From: Planococcus rifietoensis
Lineage (GTDB): Bacteria; Bacillota; Bacilli; Bacillales_A; Planococcaceae
DNA: 64,000 bases
Assembly (NCBI RefSeq): GCF_001465795.2
Contig: NZ_CP013659.2
Span: 3,406,501 to 3,470,500 of the forward strand
Direction of reading: 5' to 3'
In this document: positions 51,474 through 60,233 of the stretch, one piece after another
Position numbering within the stretch: position 1 is the first letter of the stretch
Layout of the letters: every line of letters starts with the position of its first letter
The notes under the pieces: model-generated
Seen by the model: the letters and a program-made list of their open reading frames with translations, nothing else
Databases searched by the model: none
What the model was told of the DNA's origin: nothing
Position numbers and translations under genes: made by a program

Positions 51474-52325
51474 ATGGTGAGAGGAAATCTGGAGAAAATA
51501 AGGGATTTCAGTGATTTCGATGAAGCGGCTTCATATATTCTCCAAATTCTCAGCAAGCAAGCAGGCATGAACAGCTTCTATATCGCAAAGCAGGAGGGCG
51601 GCGTCCAAAAGATCGTCAAGGTACATAATACGAAGCACCATTTAATTGAAGAAGGCGAAGCATCCCCGCTGCCATGCATGTTGTCGGCTTTGAGCGTCGA
51701 GCATGGCGCACAGGCATTGATCATTGAACATATCGGAGAGCATGAATTGACACGATCTCTAGGAATTGCGGATGGATTCGAAGCAGGTTGTTTTATCGGC
51801 GTGCCAATTTTTTATGAGGACGGCTCAAGCTATGGCACCGTTTGCGGTCTCGACGATGGCCCATGCGAGCTGTCGGCGGATTTGCCGTTCATTTTTGAAA
51901 CCCTCGCTACTTTATTGACGTACGTCTTGGAACTGGAACGGGCATACGGGGAAATTGAATCGCTGGCTGCGCCGATGGTCCCCATTGTCGGGAAAGTGGC
52001 AATTTTGCCGATCATCGGCGAAGTCAGGGCATTGAGGGCACAGGCGATCATCGACCATGCCATGCACGGTTGTGCAGAGAAAGGCATCGAAGTACTGGTG
52101 ATCGATGTATCCGGTGTATCGCAGATCAACTCACAAGTCGGTGAATATTTATTGAAACTCGTGAAGGTGTTGGGCTTGATCGGCGTCCAGCCGGTCGTGA
52201 CAGGCATCCAGCCTTTTATGGCGTTGAAAGTCCCCCATTTCGCCGAGGCCTTGAAAGGAACGATGATCGAAGCGAATCTTGAGACGGCGCTCAAGCGGCT
52301 CGGGTTTAGCTTCGAAAAAAATTGA
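51474..52325 (+). CDS. GAF-STAS protein, RsbR-paralogue-like
   Basis: A 283-residue protein with an N-terminal GAF-like sensor domain (ASYILQILSKQAGMNSFYIA; IGVPIFYEDGSSYGTVCGLD) and a C-terminal STAS domain (GKVAILPIIGEVRALRAQAI; VLVIDVSGVSQINSQVGEYL). This resembles RsbR-type co-antagonists of the stressosome that control sigma-B. In RsbR a phosphorylated Thr lies where this protein has the Ser of INSQV, so regulation by phosphorylation is possible. GGGGAG is 8 bases before the ATG; TATAAT at 51402 may be its -10. Confidence 0.88.
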   Translation: MVRGNLEKIRDFSDFDEAASYILQILSKQAGMNSFYIAKQEGGVQKIVKVHNTKHHLIEEGEASPLPCMLSALSVEHGAQALIIEHIGEHELTRSLGIADGFEAGCFIGVPIFYEDGSSYGTVCGLDDGPCELSADLPFIFETLATLLTYVLELERAYGEIESLAAPMVPIVGKVAILPIIGEVRALRAQAIIDHAMHGCAEKGIEVLVIDVSGVSQINSQVGEYLLKLVKVLGLIGVQPVVTGIQPFMALKVPHFAEALKGTMIEANLETALKRLGFSFEKN

Positions 52326-52364
52326 AATGCTCTATTTTGCCGATGCCGCCTATCTTCCGGCCAT

Positions 52365-52402
52365 AAAAAGGCCATTTCCTTTAAATCAGGAAATGGCCTT
52401 TT
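52365..52402. terminator. Bidirectional terminator
   Basis: AAAAAGGCCATTTCCT pairs with AGGAAATGGCCTTTT around TTAAATC. Confidence 0.93.
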
Positions 52403-52403
52403 G

Positions 52404-52904
52404 TTAGTCTTCTTTATCGAAAAAAACATGTTTGAGCTCCCAAGTATCACTGATTTCAAGCAGCCCAAATGAGTATTGCGGTTCACGGCGTTTATCGGTC
52501 GGTGAGCCGGGGTTGAATAAAGTCAGGCCGTCCGTTTCACGCATGAGCGGCTGATGGGAATGGCCAAAAACAATGATGTCGACGTTTTCGCCTTCAAAAC
52601 TATCAAGAGCCCGCTGTTCGGTCGTTTTGCGTATGCCATCTCCGTGGACAACGCCGATTTTCAAGTCGCCGAATGTGAAAATCTTTTTCCGCCCGAAACG
52701 GTCTACGATGTCCCAAGGGTCAACATTGCCGGCCACGCCATCCGTTTCAGCATAAGCTGATAATTCATGGTAGACATCAAGTATTTGCCAGTCGCCGGCA
52801 TGGATGATGAAGTCGGCTCCATCACAGGCGTCGACAAGCGGTTGAGGGAGTTTTTTTCCGCGGTTCGGAATATGCGTATCAGATACGATGACTATTTTCT
52901 TCAT
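52404..52904 (-). CDS. YfcE/MJ0936-type metallophosphodiesterase
   Basis: A 166-residue calcineurin-like phosphodiesterase. Metal-binding motifs in order are IVSDTHIPN, IIHAGDW, VAGNVDPWD, VVHGDGI and VFGHSHQP, the full set for the family. These enzymes hydrolyse phosphodiesters in vitro; the natural substrate is unclear. Start 52904 has TGGAGG 7 bases upstream. Confidence 0.92.
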   Translation of the reverse strand: MKKIVIVSDTHIPNRGKKLPQPLVDACDGADFIIHAGDWQILDVYHELSAYAETDGVAGNVDPWDIVDRFGRKKIFTFGDLKIGVVHGDGIRKTTEQRALDSFEGENVDIIVFGHSHQPLMRETDGLTLFNPGSPTDKRREPQYSFGLLEISDTWELKHVFFDKED

Positions 52905-53030
52905 CAAATCGCCTCCAGGATCATTTTGTTTCACTTTACCAAACTCTGGGGCATACGTCTAAAACCTTCAGAGGTTAAGGCAATTGAAAAAGGGGAAGAC
53001 ACTTAGAAAGAACAAGTTGGAGGGATCGTT

Positions 53031-53306
53031 ATGGGCATCGATATGAAAAAATTCATCGCATCTGGCGCGGCACTCGGCGCAGGATTGGTCTTGCTAAAAG
53101 CTTATAATGGCAGAAAGCGCAATGTGTGGGTATACGAAGACAGCGATATGCACAATAGCTACGAAATCGACCATGAGGAAAGCGTTAATGCTCCTTACGA
53201 CCATGCAGAACAAGGATTGACCCAATTGGATTCTGCGTATCGTTCGGAATGGCAGGCAAATGCATTCCCGCAAACAAAAAAACAATTGGAAGAACTGGAA
53301 TCCTGA
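53031..53306 (+). CDS. Small hypothetical protein, 91 residues
   Basis: GGAGGGATCGTT precedes the ATG, so translation is likely. The N-terminus has a short hydrophobic segment (FIASGAALGAGLVLLKAY) that may be a membrane anchor, followed by a polar acidic domain ending SEWQANAFPQTKKQLEELES. I do not recognise the family. It lies between the phosphodiesterase and a DHFR-like gene on the + strand. Confidence 0.7.
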   Translation: MGIDMKKFIASGAALGAGLVLLKAYNGRKRNVWVYEDSDMHNSYEIDHEESVNAPYDHAEQGLTQLDSAYRSEWQANAFPQTKKQLEELES

Positions 53307-53358
53307 TTGAACAAATGACGAAGAAAGCGGCAGCAACCAACCACTGAAGGAGGCAATT

Positions 53359-53895
53359 ATGATGGCTGAACGGAAAGTCATTTGTTATATCGCGCAAAGT
53401 TTGGACGGTTATATCGCTGATCCCGAAGAGACGTTGGACTGGCTATTGGATGTGGAAATGGATGGAGATGCGGGGTATGGGCAATTCATCGAAACGGTCG
53501 ATACCATTCTGCTCGGCAGGCGCACCTATGAATGGGTGGTCTCACATGAAAGTGGGGAATTTCCTTACGTCGATCAGCGCTCCTATGTATTCACCAGCCA
53601 TCCGAAAGAAAACGAGGGCCAGATCACCTTTACTTCGGAAGACCCAGCTAGCATCGTGAAAAAATTGAAGCAGCAACCCGGCGGAACCATCTGGCCAGTC
53701 GGCGGCAGCTTGCTGCTGGAGCGCCTGTTGCAAGAAGACCTGGTCGATGAATTCATCATTTCCATTGCACCAGTAACACTTGGCGACGGTATCCCCTTAT
53801 TTCAAAAAGCACAGCGCCAACTTGGTTTCACTTTGGAAAATGTGGGGAAAGACGGTCAAGTTGCGCAATTGCATTACTCGAGACGAAGAAAGTGA
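53359..53895 (+). CDS. Dihydrofolate reductase family protein (RibD C-terminal domain, YyaP-like)
   Basis: A 178-residue stand-alone RibD_C/DHFR-fold reductase. Typical segments are YIAQSLDGYIADPEETLDWL, DTILLGRRTYEW and WPVGGSLLLERLLQEDLVDE, which hold the NADPH-binding fold. Such proteins are presumed NADPH-dependent reductases with unknown substrates. Two ATGs stand at the start; AAGGAGGC precedes the first. Confidence 0.92.
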   Translation: MMAERKVICYIAQSLDGYIADPEETLDWLLDVEMDGDAGYGQFIETVDTILLGRRTYEWVVSHESGEFPYVDQRSYVFTSHPKENEGQITFTSEDPASIVKKLKQQPGGTIWPVGGSLLLERLLQEDLVDEFIISIAPVTLGDGIPLFQKAQRQLGFTLENVGKDGQVAQLHYSRRRK

Positions 53896-53913
53896 ATCGA
53901 TGGAAAGTGTGGA

Positions 53914-53941
53914 AAGGCGGGCGTATAGCTCGCCTTTTTTT
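53914..53941 (+). terminator. Terminator after DHFR-like gene
   Basis: GGCG-G-GC-GTATA-GC-T-CGCC followed by eight T. Confidence 0.85.
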
Positions 53942-54050
53942 CATTTCCCCGATTGTGCAAGTGCGTTTTTGTAGGTCTAAAGAATGCACTGGACATAGAA
54001 AGGCCTAGCGAGTTGATAGAAAAATTCGAAAACAAAGTAACTCCGTCATG

Positions 54051-54079
54051 TTGTTTTTGATATATGCCAAAGATATACT
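54051..54079 (+). promoter_or_regulatory. Probable promoter of the SleB-like gene
   Basis: TTGTTT (54051-54056), a 17-base spacer and TATACT (54074-54079), 53 bases before the ATG. A vegetative sigma-A promoter, not an obvious sigma-G site as would be expected for sporulation-only sleB. Confidence 0.6.
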
Positions 54080-54131
54080 TTAAAAAGGAATCAATTGTCG
54101 ATTCTTGTCAAAAAGGAAAAGGAGAGGAAGC

Positions 54132-54755
54132 ATGAAAACAATTAAAGTGCTCTTATTCAGTTTAGCAACGATTTTCTTTCTAACATTTTCATATTCAGCA
54201 GTTTCCGCCCATGCGCCTGATCTACACGAAGGCGTTTCCGGAAGCGAAGTTACAGAACTACAAGCGAAGCTTCAAAAACTCGGTTATTTCCACCTCGCAC
54301 CGACTGGCTATTATGGCTCGATCACAAAAGATGCCGTAGTGCAGTTCCAACGTGATTTCGGCGTAAAAGCGACTGGCTTTACCGGCCCGTTGACACGCGA
54401 AAAGATGAAGCAAGTCGACATGATGGCACGCACTGTCCACGGCGAAGCCCGCGGTGAAATATTCGAAGGAAAAGTCGCGGTAGCGGCAGTCATTATGAAC
54501 CGTGTGCAATCCCGCGTGTTCCCGAGCAGTACATATGGCGTCATTTTCCAGCGCAACGCTTTCACAGCAGTGAATGACGGGCAATACTGGCTGACGCCAA
54601 ACGCTTCCGCTTACCGTGCTGTACGGGAAGCGGCGAAAGGCTGGGATCCATCTTCCGGCGCGACATATTATTACAACCCGGTCACGGCAACTGACCAGTG
54701 GATCTTTACTCGTTCGACCATCAAGAAAATCGGCAAGCATGTCTTTGCCAGATAA
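54132..54755 (+). CDS. Cell wall hydrolase, SleB-like with peptidoglycan-binding domain
   Basis: A 207-residue secreted protein with a signal peptide (VLLFSLATIFFLTFSYSAVSA). Next is a peptidoglycan-binding domain 1 (LHEGVSGSEVTELQAKLQKL, then GPLTREKM) and a Hydrolase_2 domain (ARTVHGEARGEIFEGKVAVA, then MNRVQ). SleB is a lytic transglycosylase that degrades spore cortex; related enzymes act on vegetative walls. The Glu in HGEARGE is the presumed catalytic acid. AAAAGGAG precedes the ATG. Confidence 0.92.
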   Translation: MKTIKVLLFSLATIFFLTFSYSAVSAHAPDLHEGVSGSEVTELQAKLQKLGYFHLAPTGYYGSITKDAVVQFQRDFGVKATGFTGPLTREKMKQVDMMARTVHGEARGEIFEGKVAVAAVIMNRVQSRVFPSSTYGVIFQRNAFTAVNDGQYWLTPNASAYRAVREAAKGWDPSSGATYYYNPVTATDQWIFTRSTIKKIGKHVFAR

Positions 54756-54760
54756 TAAGA

Positions 54761-54789
54761 AAAGCCTCCGGAAATTCCGGAGGCTTTTT
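54761..54789. terminator. Bidirectional terminator
   Basis: AAAAGCCTCCGG-AAATT-CCGGAGGCTTTTT between convergent genes. Confidence 0.93.
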
Positions 54790-54790
54790 G

Positions 54791-55600
54791 TTATCCTTTG
54801 ACGGCGCCGGCTGTGATGCCTGCGACGAAGTAGCGTTGCAAGAAGACGTAGGCCACGACCATCGGCGCTGAGGCGATGATGACGCCTGTGAACAGCATCG
54901 GATAATTGGTGGAATATTGCCCTTGGAACTCAAGAAGTGCGAGTGGCAAGGTTTTGTAGGCATTGTCTGTGATGAATAGGAGCGGGTACAAAAGGTCGTT
55001 CCAGTGCATGACGAACAGGAAAATCGCGGTAGCCGAGAGGGAAGGCAAGGATAGTGGAATCGCCACTTTCGTGAACATCTTCCAATTGCCGGCCCCGTCG
55101 ATTGTCGATGCTTCAAACAATTCTTTCGGCAAAGTTTTCATAAAGCCGGTCAGGATGAAAACAGCAATCGGCAAGGTCGAGGAAATGTTGACGAGAATCA
55201 GCCCAAGAAGGCTATTCGTCAGCCCCAAATCCAGCATGAGCGAATACAGCGGCACCATGATAACTTGTGCGGGTACCATCATGCCAAGCGTGAATACGGC
55301 GAACAGCACATTGCCGATCCAGTTATTCATGCGCGTAATGCCAAATGCAACCATCGCGGCGAGCAGCAAAGTGAACGACACCGAGAACAAGGTGACGATG
55401 GTGCTATTGAGAAAATAGCCCGCCATCGTTTGTTCCTGGAATATCGCGACATAATTATCGAATTTAAAGCCGCCGTCTGGCAAGCCGAGCGGGTCGCGGA
55501 ATGTTTCCTGAAGTGTTTTGACGGACGTCAACAGGACGACCACTAACGGAATCAGGATCAGCAGCGCATAGATGAGCAGTGAGAATTTCCTGAACAGCAA
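54791..55600 (-). CDS. Carbohydrate ABC transporter permease (MalG type)
   Basis: A 269-residue permease with six membrane helices. The EAA motif that contacts the ATPase is LFEASTIDGAGNWKMFTKVA. It pairs with the MalF-type permease upstream to import an oligosaccharide or polyol. TTG start with AGGGGGC upstream. It is the last gene of a three-gene unit with no ATPase gene, so it presumably uses a shared MsmX-like ATPase encoded elsewhere. Confidence 0.93.
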   Translation of the reverse strand: MLFRKFSLLIYALLILIPLVVVLLTSVKTLQETFRDPLGLPDGGFKFDNYVAIFQEQTMAGYFLNSTIVTLFSVSFTLLLAAMVAFGITRMNNWIGNVLFAVFTLGMMVPAQVIMVPLYSLMLDLGLTNSLLGLILVNISSTLPIAVFILTGFMKTLPKELFEASTIDGAGNWKMFTKVAIPLSLPSLSATAIFLFVMHWNDLLYPLLFITDNAYKTLPLALLEFQGQYSTNYPMLFTGVIIASAPMVVAYVFLQRYFVAGITAGAVKG

Positions 55601-55616
55601 AGTTGCCGCCCCCTTT

Positions 55617-56492
55617 CTAGTAAGATACGCGGTCTGAGCGCAAGGCCTTGAATTGCAGATACGTAATCAATGCGATGATGACCATGAAAATGATGGAAAT
55701 CGCAGAAGCGTAGCCGAATTGATAGCTCTTGAACGCGACATCGTAAATATACGTGGCGATGATTTCAGTAGAGTTGTTCGGCCCGCCGCCGGTCATGGCA
55801 AACACCAAATCAAAGGCTTTGAACGACTGGATGGTCGTATAGGCGACGACGATGGTGGCGGAAGGTGCAAGAAGCGGCCAAGTGACGCTTTTGAACGTCT
55901 GCCACTTGCTGGCGCCTTCGATTTTTGCCACTTCATACAGTTCTTCTGGAATGGCTTGAAGCCCCGCGACAAAGATGATTAGCATCTGTCCCGCATGGAA
56001 CCACACTTGGGTGATAGCCAGCGAGTAAATCGCGATATTGGCATTGCCGAGCCAGTTTTGCGCAAGGAAATCAAGGCCGATGAGCTCGAGCACTTGATTC
56101 AGGATGCCCATCGATGGGTCGTAAATGAACGCCCAGATGAACGCGACCGAGACCGAAGAAAGAATGGTCGGGAAAAAGTAAAGCGCCCGCAGGAACACAT
56201 TCGTTTTCGTGTTTTTGATGACGATCAGCGCAAAAGCAAGCGCGACCAGCGTCTGGAACACGACGACCGTCAGCATGAACTTCAAGTTATTGCCGATCGT
56301 TTTCTGGAAAATGGAATCCCCCGTAAATGCGCGGGTGTAATTGTCGATGCCGACAAACTGGAAGGCAGTGCTTAAACCATCCCAGTCGGTAAAGGAATAG
56401 AAAAGGGCGCTGATGGTTGGATATAGAAAGAACAAGCTGTATAAGACAAGCCCCGGAAGAAAGAACAGGTAGATGGATTTGGAGATTCTCAT
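55617..56492 (-). CDS. Sugar ABC transporter permease (MalF type)
   Basis: A 291-residue permease with six membrane helices and the EAA loop ELYEVAKIEGASKWQTFKSV. PTISALFYSFTDWDGLST near the N-terminus and ALIVIKNTKTNVFLRALYFF are standard for the family. It lies 7 bases downstream of the binding-protein gene and 16 bases before malG-type gene. Confidence 0.93.
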   Translation of the reverse strand: MRISKSIYLFFLPGLVLYSLFFLYPTISALFYSFTDWDGLSTAFQFVGIDNYTRAFTGDSIFQKTIGNNLKFMLTVVVFQTLVALAFALIVIKNTKTNVFLRALYFFPTILSSVSVAFIWAFIYDPSMGILNQVLELIGLDFLAQNWLGNANIAIYSLAITQVWFHAGQMLIIFVAGLQAIPEELYEVAKIEGASKWQTFKSVTWPLLAPSATIVVAYTTIQSFKAFDLVFAMTGGGPNNSTEIIATYIYDVAFKSYQFGYASAISIIFMVIIALITYLQFKALRSDRVSY

Positions 56493-56499
56493 GGACTGG

Positions 56500-57759
56500 T
56501 TATTCCCTGTTTTCTTCTACGATTTGCTGGGCTGCTTCAGCCGCCGCCATTGGATCTTCGCCCCCAAGCACGTTTTCAATTGAGCTGAGGACCGCGTCTT
56601 CAATTTGGGCGTTGGTGATCAAAAAGCGCGGCTGGAAGCGCGTATTGCGCTCGTCGATCCAATACGAAGTGTTCTGCAGGGCTTCGGACTCGTATTCGAC
56701 GTCGTTGACAGTCAAATGCTGTCCGGTTTCATTGGCGTATTTGGAAGCCACTTCCGGCTGGCTCAAATAGTCGATGAACGCTTTCGCCTGGTCTTTCTTA
56801 TCAGAATTGCTGTTGACGGCCAGCATGAAAGTGGCAGTGTTGATGCCTTCATAAGTGGCTTCGCTTTCTTCCACTGTAATCGGCGCGAGCAAGTCGAGCT
56901 CAAGGTCCGGGTTCAAGTCGAGCAAGGAATTCATGTGGTAGGAACCAGTCGCAAGCATGGCCGCTTCCTCGTTTGCTACCATCGCCATGGCGGAATCTTG
57001 ATTGGTGCCGAGGGCATCGTCCTGGATATAGCCTTTATCCGCGAGAAGTTTAAAGTCTTCCAGCGTCTTGACCCACCATTCATTCGTCAAGGATTCGTCG
57101 CCGTTCTGAAGTTTTTCGAAAATATCTTCGTCGGGCGCATTGTTCATCATCATGCTGTTCATGAATTGGTTCGGCCCGATATCAGCGCCTGGGAACGCGA
57201 TTGGCGTGATGTCGTTTTCGAGCAAGGTATCAGCCATCTCCTGGAATTCCGTCCAGCTTTTCGGCACTTCTAGGCCAAGTTCGTCAAACATGCCTTTGTT
57301 ATAGACGGGCATATTGAATACCAATTGATAAGGCAACGCATACTGCGTGTCGTCTTTTTGACCCACAGCGATCAGGCTTTCGTCAAAATTCGAGACGAAT
57401 TCTTCTCCGCTCAAGTCTTCAAAAAAGCCGGCGCTTTGGATCGATTCAAATTGCGCGCCCGGGAAAGAAGTGAAAACGTCTCCTGTCGAACCTTCCTGCA
57501 GCATGCGCTGTGCCGTCGCCTGGTATTGGTCGGACGGATAGATGTTCTGCTCTACGCGAATATCAGGGTTCGCTTCTTCGAAATCGGCAATGATTTCATC
57601 AAGCACGGCTTTGTCTTCTCCGCGCCAGTGCATAAAGCTGATTTGTGTCGCGTCGCCGCTCTCAGAAGAAGAGTCCTCGCCTCCGCTTTCGCCTGCACAA
57701 GCGCCGAGTATAAGCCCAAGTCCTACTGTTCCTGTTGCCAGCCAAAGTCTGTTTTTCAT
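56500..57759 (-). CDS. Extracellular sugar-binding lipoprotein (family 1 SBP)
   Basis: A 419-residue lipoprotein: signal peptide, lipobox LGAC-A, an acidic linker GESGGEDSSSESGD, and the binding fold beginning TQISFMHWRGEDKAVLDEII. It delivers a sugar to the adjacent permeases. No glycosidase or regulator is next to it to reveal the sugar. A weak cre-like AAGCGTTTGC word lies ~85 bases upstream. AAGGGGGT ribosome site before the ATG. Confidence 0.93.
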   Translation of the reverse strand: MKNRLWLATGTVGLGLILGACAGESGGEDSSSESGDATQISFMHWRGEDKAVLDEIIADFEEANPDIRVEQNIYPSDQYQATAQRMLQEGSTGDVFTSFPGAQFESIQSAGFFEDLSGEEFVSNFDESLIAVGQKDDTQYALPYQLVFNMPVYNKGMFDELGLEVPKSWTEFQEMADTLLENDITPIAFPGADIGPNQFMNSMMMNNAPDEDIFEKLQNGDESLTNEWWVKTLEDFKLLADKGYIQDDALGTNQDSAMAMVANEEAAMLATGSYHMNSLLDLNPDLELDLLAPITVEESEATYEGINTATFMLAVNSNSDKKDQAKAFIDYLSQPEVASKYANETGQHLTVNDVEYESEALQNTSYWIDERNTRFQPRFLITNAQIEDAVLSSIENVLGGEDPMAAAEAAQQIVEENRE

Positions 57760-57861
57760 TTTCTGATACCCCCTTCGATTTTAGAAACATTCTTCTACTA
57801 TATTTATAACCCAAATCTTCTTATAAATACAGAATTATCTAAATTAAGCGTTTGCTTTCAG

Positions 57862-57890
57862 TTGACAGACGGCTCTGAATTCCATAAGAT
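57862..57890 (+). promoter_or_regulatory. Sigma-A promoter of the trpEG operon
   Basis: Perfect TTGACA (57862-57867), 17-base spacer and TAAGAT (57885-57890). Transcription should start near 57897, just upstream of the T-box leader. Confidence 0.88.
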
Positions 57891-57939
57891 GGTCACAAGC
57901 TTTTAAATGCGCGGCAACTTTACAGGACTGCGGATACAA

Positions 57940-58190
57940 AGCGCCACATGAAAAAACGTTGAATAAGAAAAGTAGCGCATGGATAGCTTCTGACAGAGAG
58001 CCGGGGAACAGCTGGAAACCGGTGTTGCACATGCGTGAATGGACTTATGAGTGGCCATCTGAAAAGAAGGCCCGTCTGCCCCGCGTTATTGGGGTTCAAG
58101 TGGAAGCTGAGAGCTTCAAGATGAGGTGGCACCGCGGTCGATCCGTCCTCTGTACGAAATGATCTTATTTCGTGCAGGGGGCTTTTTTTA
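57940..58190 (+). ncRNA. T-box leader, tryptophan specific
   Basis: Hallmarks of a T-box riboswitch: AAAAGTAG S-turn region at stem I, CGCATG/CATGCG stem I helix, specifier loop TGAATGGA with UGG at 58040-58042, and the T-box TGGCACCGCGGT at 58127-58138. The terminator stem TCTGTACGAAAT with ATTTCGTGCAGG lies at 58147-58188 with a T-tract. Uncharged tRNA-Trp would pair with UGG and the T-box bulge to allow readthrough into trpE. Confidence 0.93.
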
Positions 58191-58231
58191 TTGAACCGGC
58201 GGTGCCCAAAAGAAAGAGGAGTTGAGCCGAG

Positions 58232-59584
58232 ATGAGAAGAGATGTACAGATCAAGAAAGTAGAAGGAGATAGCTTGACGCCGATCATGGTGTTCCATCGT
58301 TTGCAAGGGCCTTACAAATGCCTGCTCGAAAGCTCGCTGAAAACGAGCGCAAGCGGCCGGTATTCATTTATTGCGGCAGATCCGTCAAAAGCATTTATCG
58401 GATTGAAGGACCAGTTGGAAGTGATCGATTATCGGAGCGGCGAGCGTTCAACAGAACAAGGGCGCCCGCTCGAGCGGATCAAGGAATTGATGCCGAAAGA
58501 CGATCGTGATATAGAAGGCTTGCCATTTACCGGTGGGGCGATCGGTTATATCGGCTATGACGCCATCGCTGCGTATGAGCCGGTCGAGAGCGCCCGTAAA
58601 GACAGCCTGAACATGCCGGACATCCATTTGCAGCTATATGAAACGATTGTCGTGTTCGACCATGTCCGCCATGATGTAACGGTCATTTCATTTGAAGGGC
58701 GCGCAGATGAAATTGCAGAGCAGCTTGAGCAGGCAGCGGAGAAAGAACCGGGCGACCAGCCGGAAACATTAAGTTTCCATTCTGAAACGACGGCTGAACG
58801 GTTCCGCGAACAAGTCGAACTGGCCAAACAGGAAATCCGTAAAGGAGAAGTGTTCCAGTTGGTATTGTCGCAGCGTTTGTCTGCGGATTACCGGGGCGAT
58901 GCTTTCACCTTATATCGGAAACTGCGCAAGCAAAATCCGTCGCCTTACCAGTTTTATATCGATTTCGGTGACTATGCCGTCGTCGGCGCTTCGCCTGAGA
59001 GCCTATTGACGATCCGCGGCGGGGAGATGGTCACCAATCCCATCGCCGGCACGAGAAAGCGCGGCAAGACCGAAGCGGAGGATACAGCGCTTGAGAACGA
59101 ATTGTTAGGGGATGAAAAAGAGCGGGCAGAGCATCAAATGCTCGTCGACCTCAGCCGCAATGACGTCGGCCGCGTCGCAAAAGTCGGCACGGTCGCGATC
59201 CCGAAATACATGGTCATCGAGAAGTACCAGCACGTCATGCACATTGTGTCGGAAGTGACCGGTGAATTAGAAGGTGCGATGCATCCACTAGATGCGCTCG
59301 TTTCCTGCCTGCCGGCTGGTACCGTATCGGGTGCGCCGAAAGTGCGTGCGCTGCAGCTCATCCAGCAGTTCGAAGAAGAGCGGCGCGGCGTCTATGGCGG
59401 CGCTGTCGGTTACCTCGGTTTCAATGGCAATCTCGATGTGGCGCTCGCCATCCGAACATTCGTGGTCAAAGACGGCGCTGTCCACGTCCAAGCGGGAGCG
59501 GGCATCGTCTTCGATTCCGAACCGCAAGCCGAATACGAGGAAACGCTCCATAAAGCGCGTTCGTTGACGGAGGTGTTCGGATGA
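58232..59584 (+). CDS. trpE: Anthranilate synthase component I
   Basis: TrpE converts chorismate and ammonia to anthranilate, the first step of tryptophan synthesis. The 450-residue product has the tryptophan feedback motif LLES (KCLLESSLKTSASGRYSF), which favours TrpE over PabB. The catalytic end has VVGASPESLL, NPIAGTRKRGK, VDLSRNDVGRV and VSGAPKVRALQLI. Start ATG 58232 has AAGAGGAG upstream. It is controlled by the tryptophan T-box and overlaps trpG by 4 bases. Confidence 0.96.
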   Translation: MRRDVQIKKVEGDSLTPIMVFHRLQGPYKCLLESSLKTSASGRYSFIAADPSKAFIGLKDQLEVIDYRSGERSTEQGRPLERIKELMPKDDRDIEGLPFTGGAIGYIGYDAIAAYEPVESARKDSLNMPDIHLQLYETIVVFDHVRHDVTVISFEGRADEIAEQLEQAAEKEPGDQPETLSFHSETTAERFREQVELAKQEIRKGEVFQLVLSQRLSADYRGDAFTLYRKLRKQNPSPYQFYIDFGDYAVVGASPESLLTIRGGEMVTNPIAGTRKRGKTEAEDTALENELLGDEKERAEHQMLVDLSRNDVGRVAKVGTVAIPKYMVIEKYQHVMHIVSEVTGELEGAMHPLDALVSCLPAGTVSGAPKVRALQLIQQFEEERRGVYGGAVGYLGFNGNLDVALAIRTFVVKDGAVHVQAGAGIVFDSEPQAEYEETLHKARSLTEVFG

Positions 59585-60189
59585 TTCTGTTAATCGATCA
59601 TTACGATTCATTCACATATAATATCTATCAAGCAGTCGCAGCTCTCGGTGAAGAGGTGGAAGTTGTGCGTTACGGCCAATTGAGCCTCGACGAAATCCGC
59701 AACAAAGAAGCACAGGCGATCATCCTGTCCCCAGGCCCGGGCCATCCGAGAGATGTACCCGAATCGATCGAGTTGATCCGTGCGCTCCACCGCGATGTGC
59801 CGATCCTTGGCATCTGCCTCGGTCAACAATTGCTCGGAGAAGCATTCGGGGGACGCGTGACCGAGGCGCCGGTCATCCGCCACGGGAAAGTTTCCGAGCT
59901 GTCCCATAGCGGAACGGATTTGTTCGCAGGAATGCAAGAGCGCGTCCCAGTCATGCGCTATCATTCGCTGGCCATCGAAAAAGCATCGATGCCTGATTGC
60001 TTTGACGTGCAGGCGGAAGCGTTGGATGACGGCACCGTCATGGCAATCAAGCTTAAAGGGCATCCGGTCTACGGGCTGCAGTTCCATCCGGAATCGATCG
60101 GGACGCCGGAAGGCACCGATATGATGGCGAGGTTCGTGGAACTTGCGCGCGAAAGCCGGCTCCACATGCAGCAAGCCGATCTTGATTAA
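59581..60189 (+). CDS. trpG: Anthranilate synthase component II (glutamine amidotransferase)
   Basis: A 202-residue class I glutamine amidotransferase that feeds ammonia to TrpE. The catalytic triad is visible: Cys in GICLGQQLLGEAFGG, and His-x-Glu in GLQFHPESIGTPEG. It may also serve PabB, as in B. subtilis where one TrpG/PabA protein does both. Its ATG overlaps the trpE stop by 4 bases. The rest of the trp pathway is not in this window; a terminator follows directly. Confidence 0.94.
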   Translation: MILLIDHYDSFTYNIYQAVAALGEEVEVVRYGQLSLDEIRNKEAQAIILSPGPGHPRDVPESIELIRALHRDVPILGICLGQQLLGEAFGGRVTEAPVIRHGKVSELSHSGTDLFAGMQERVPVMRYHSLAIEKASMPDCFDVQAEALDDGTVMAIKLKGHPVYGLQFHPESIGTPEGTDMMARFVELARESRLHMQQADLD

Positions 60190-60198
60190 AGATAGACA

Positions 60199-60232
60199 CA
60201 GAAAAAGCTGCCCCATCGGGCAGCTTTTTCTG
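60199..60232. terminator. Bidirectional terminator
   Basis: CAGAAAAAGCTGCCC pairs with GGGCAGCTTTTTCTG around CAT. Confidence 0.94.
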
Positions 60233-60233
60233 T

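Noticed and set aside
58232..60189. pabB-pabA (folate branch) instead of trpE-trpG
   Set aside because: The LLES tryptophan-binding motif and the UGG T-box favour tryptophan synthesis, though TrpG may serve both.
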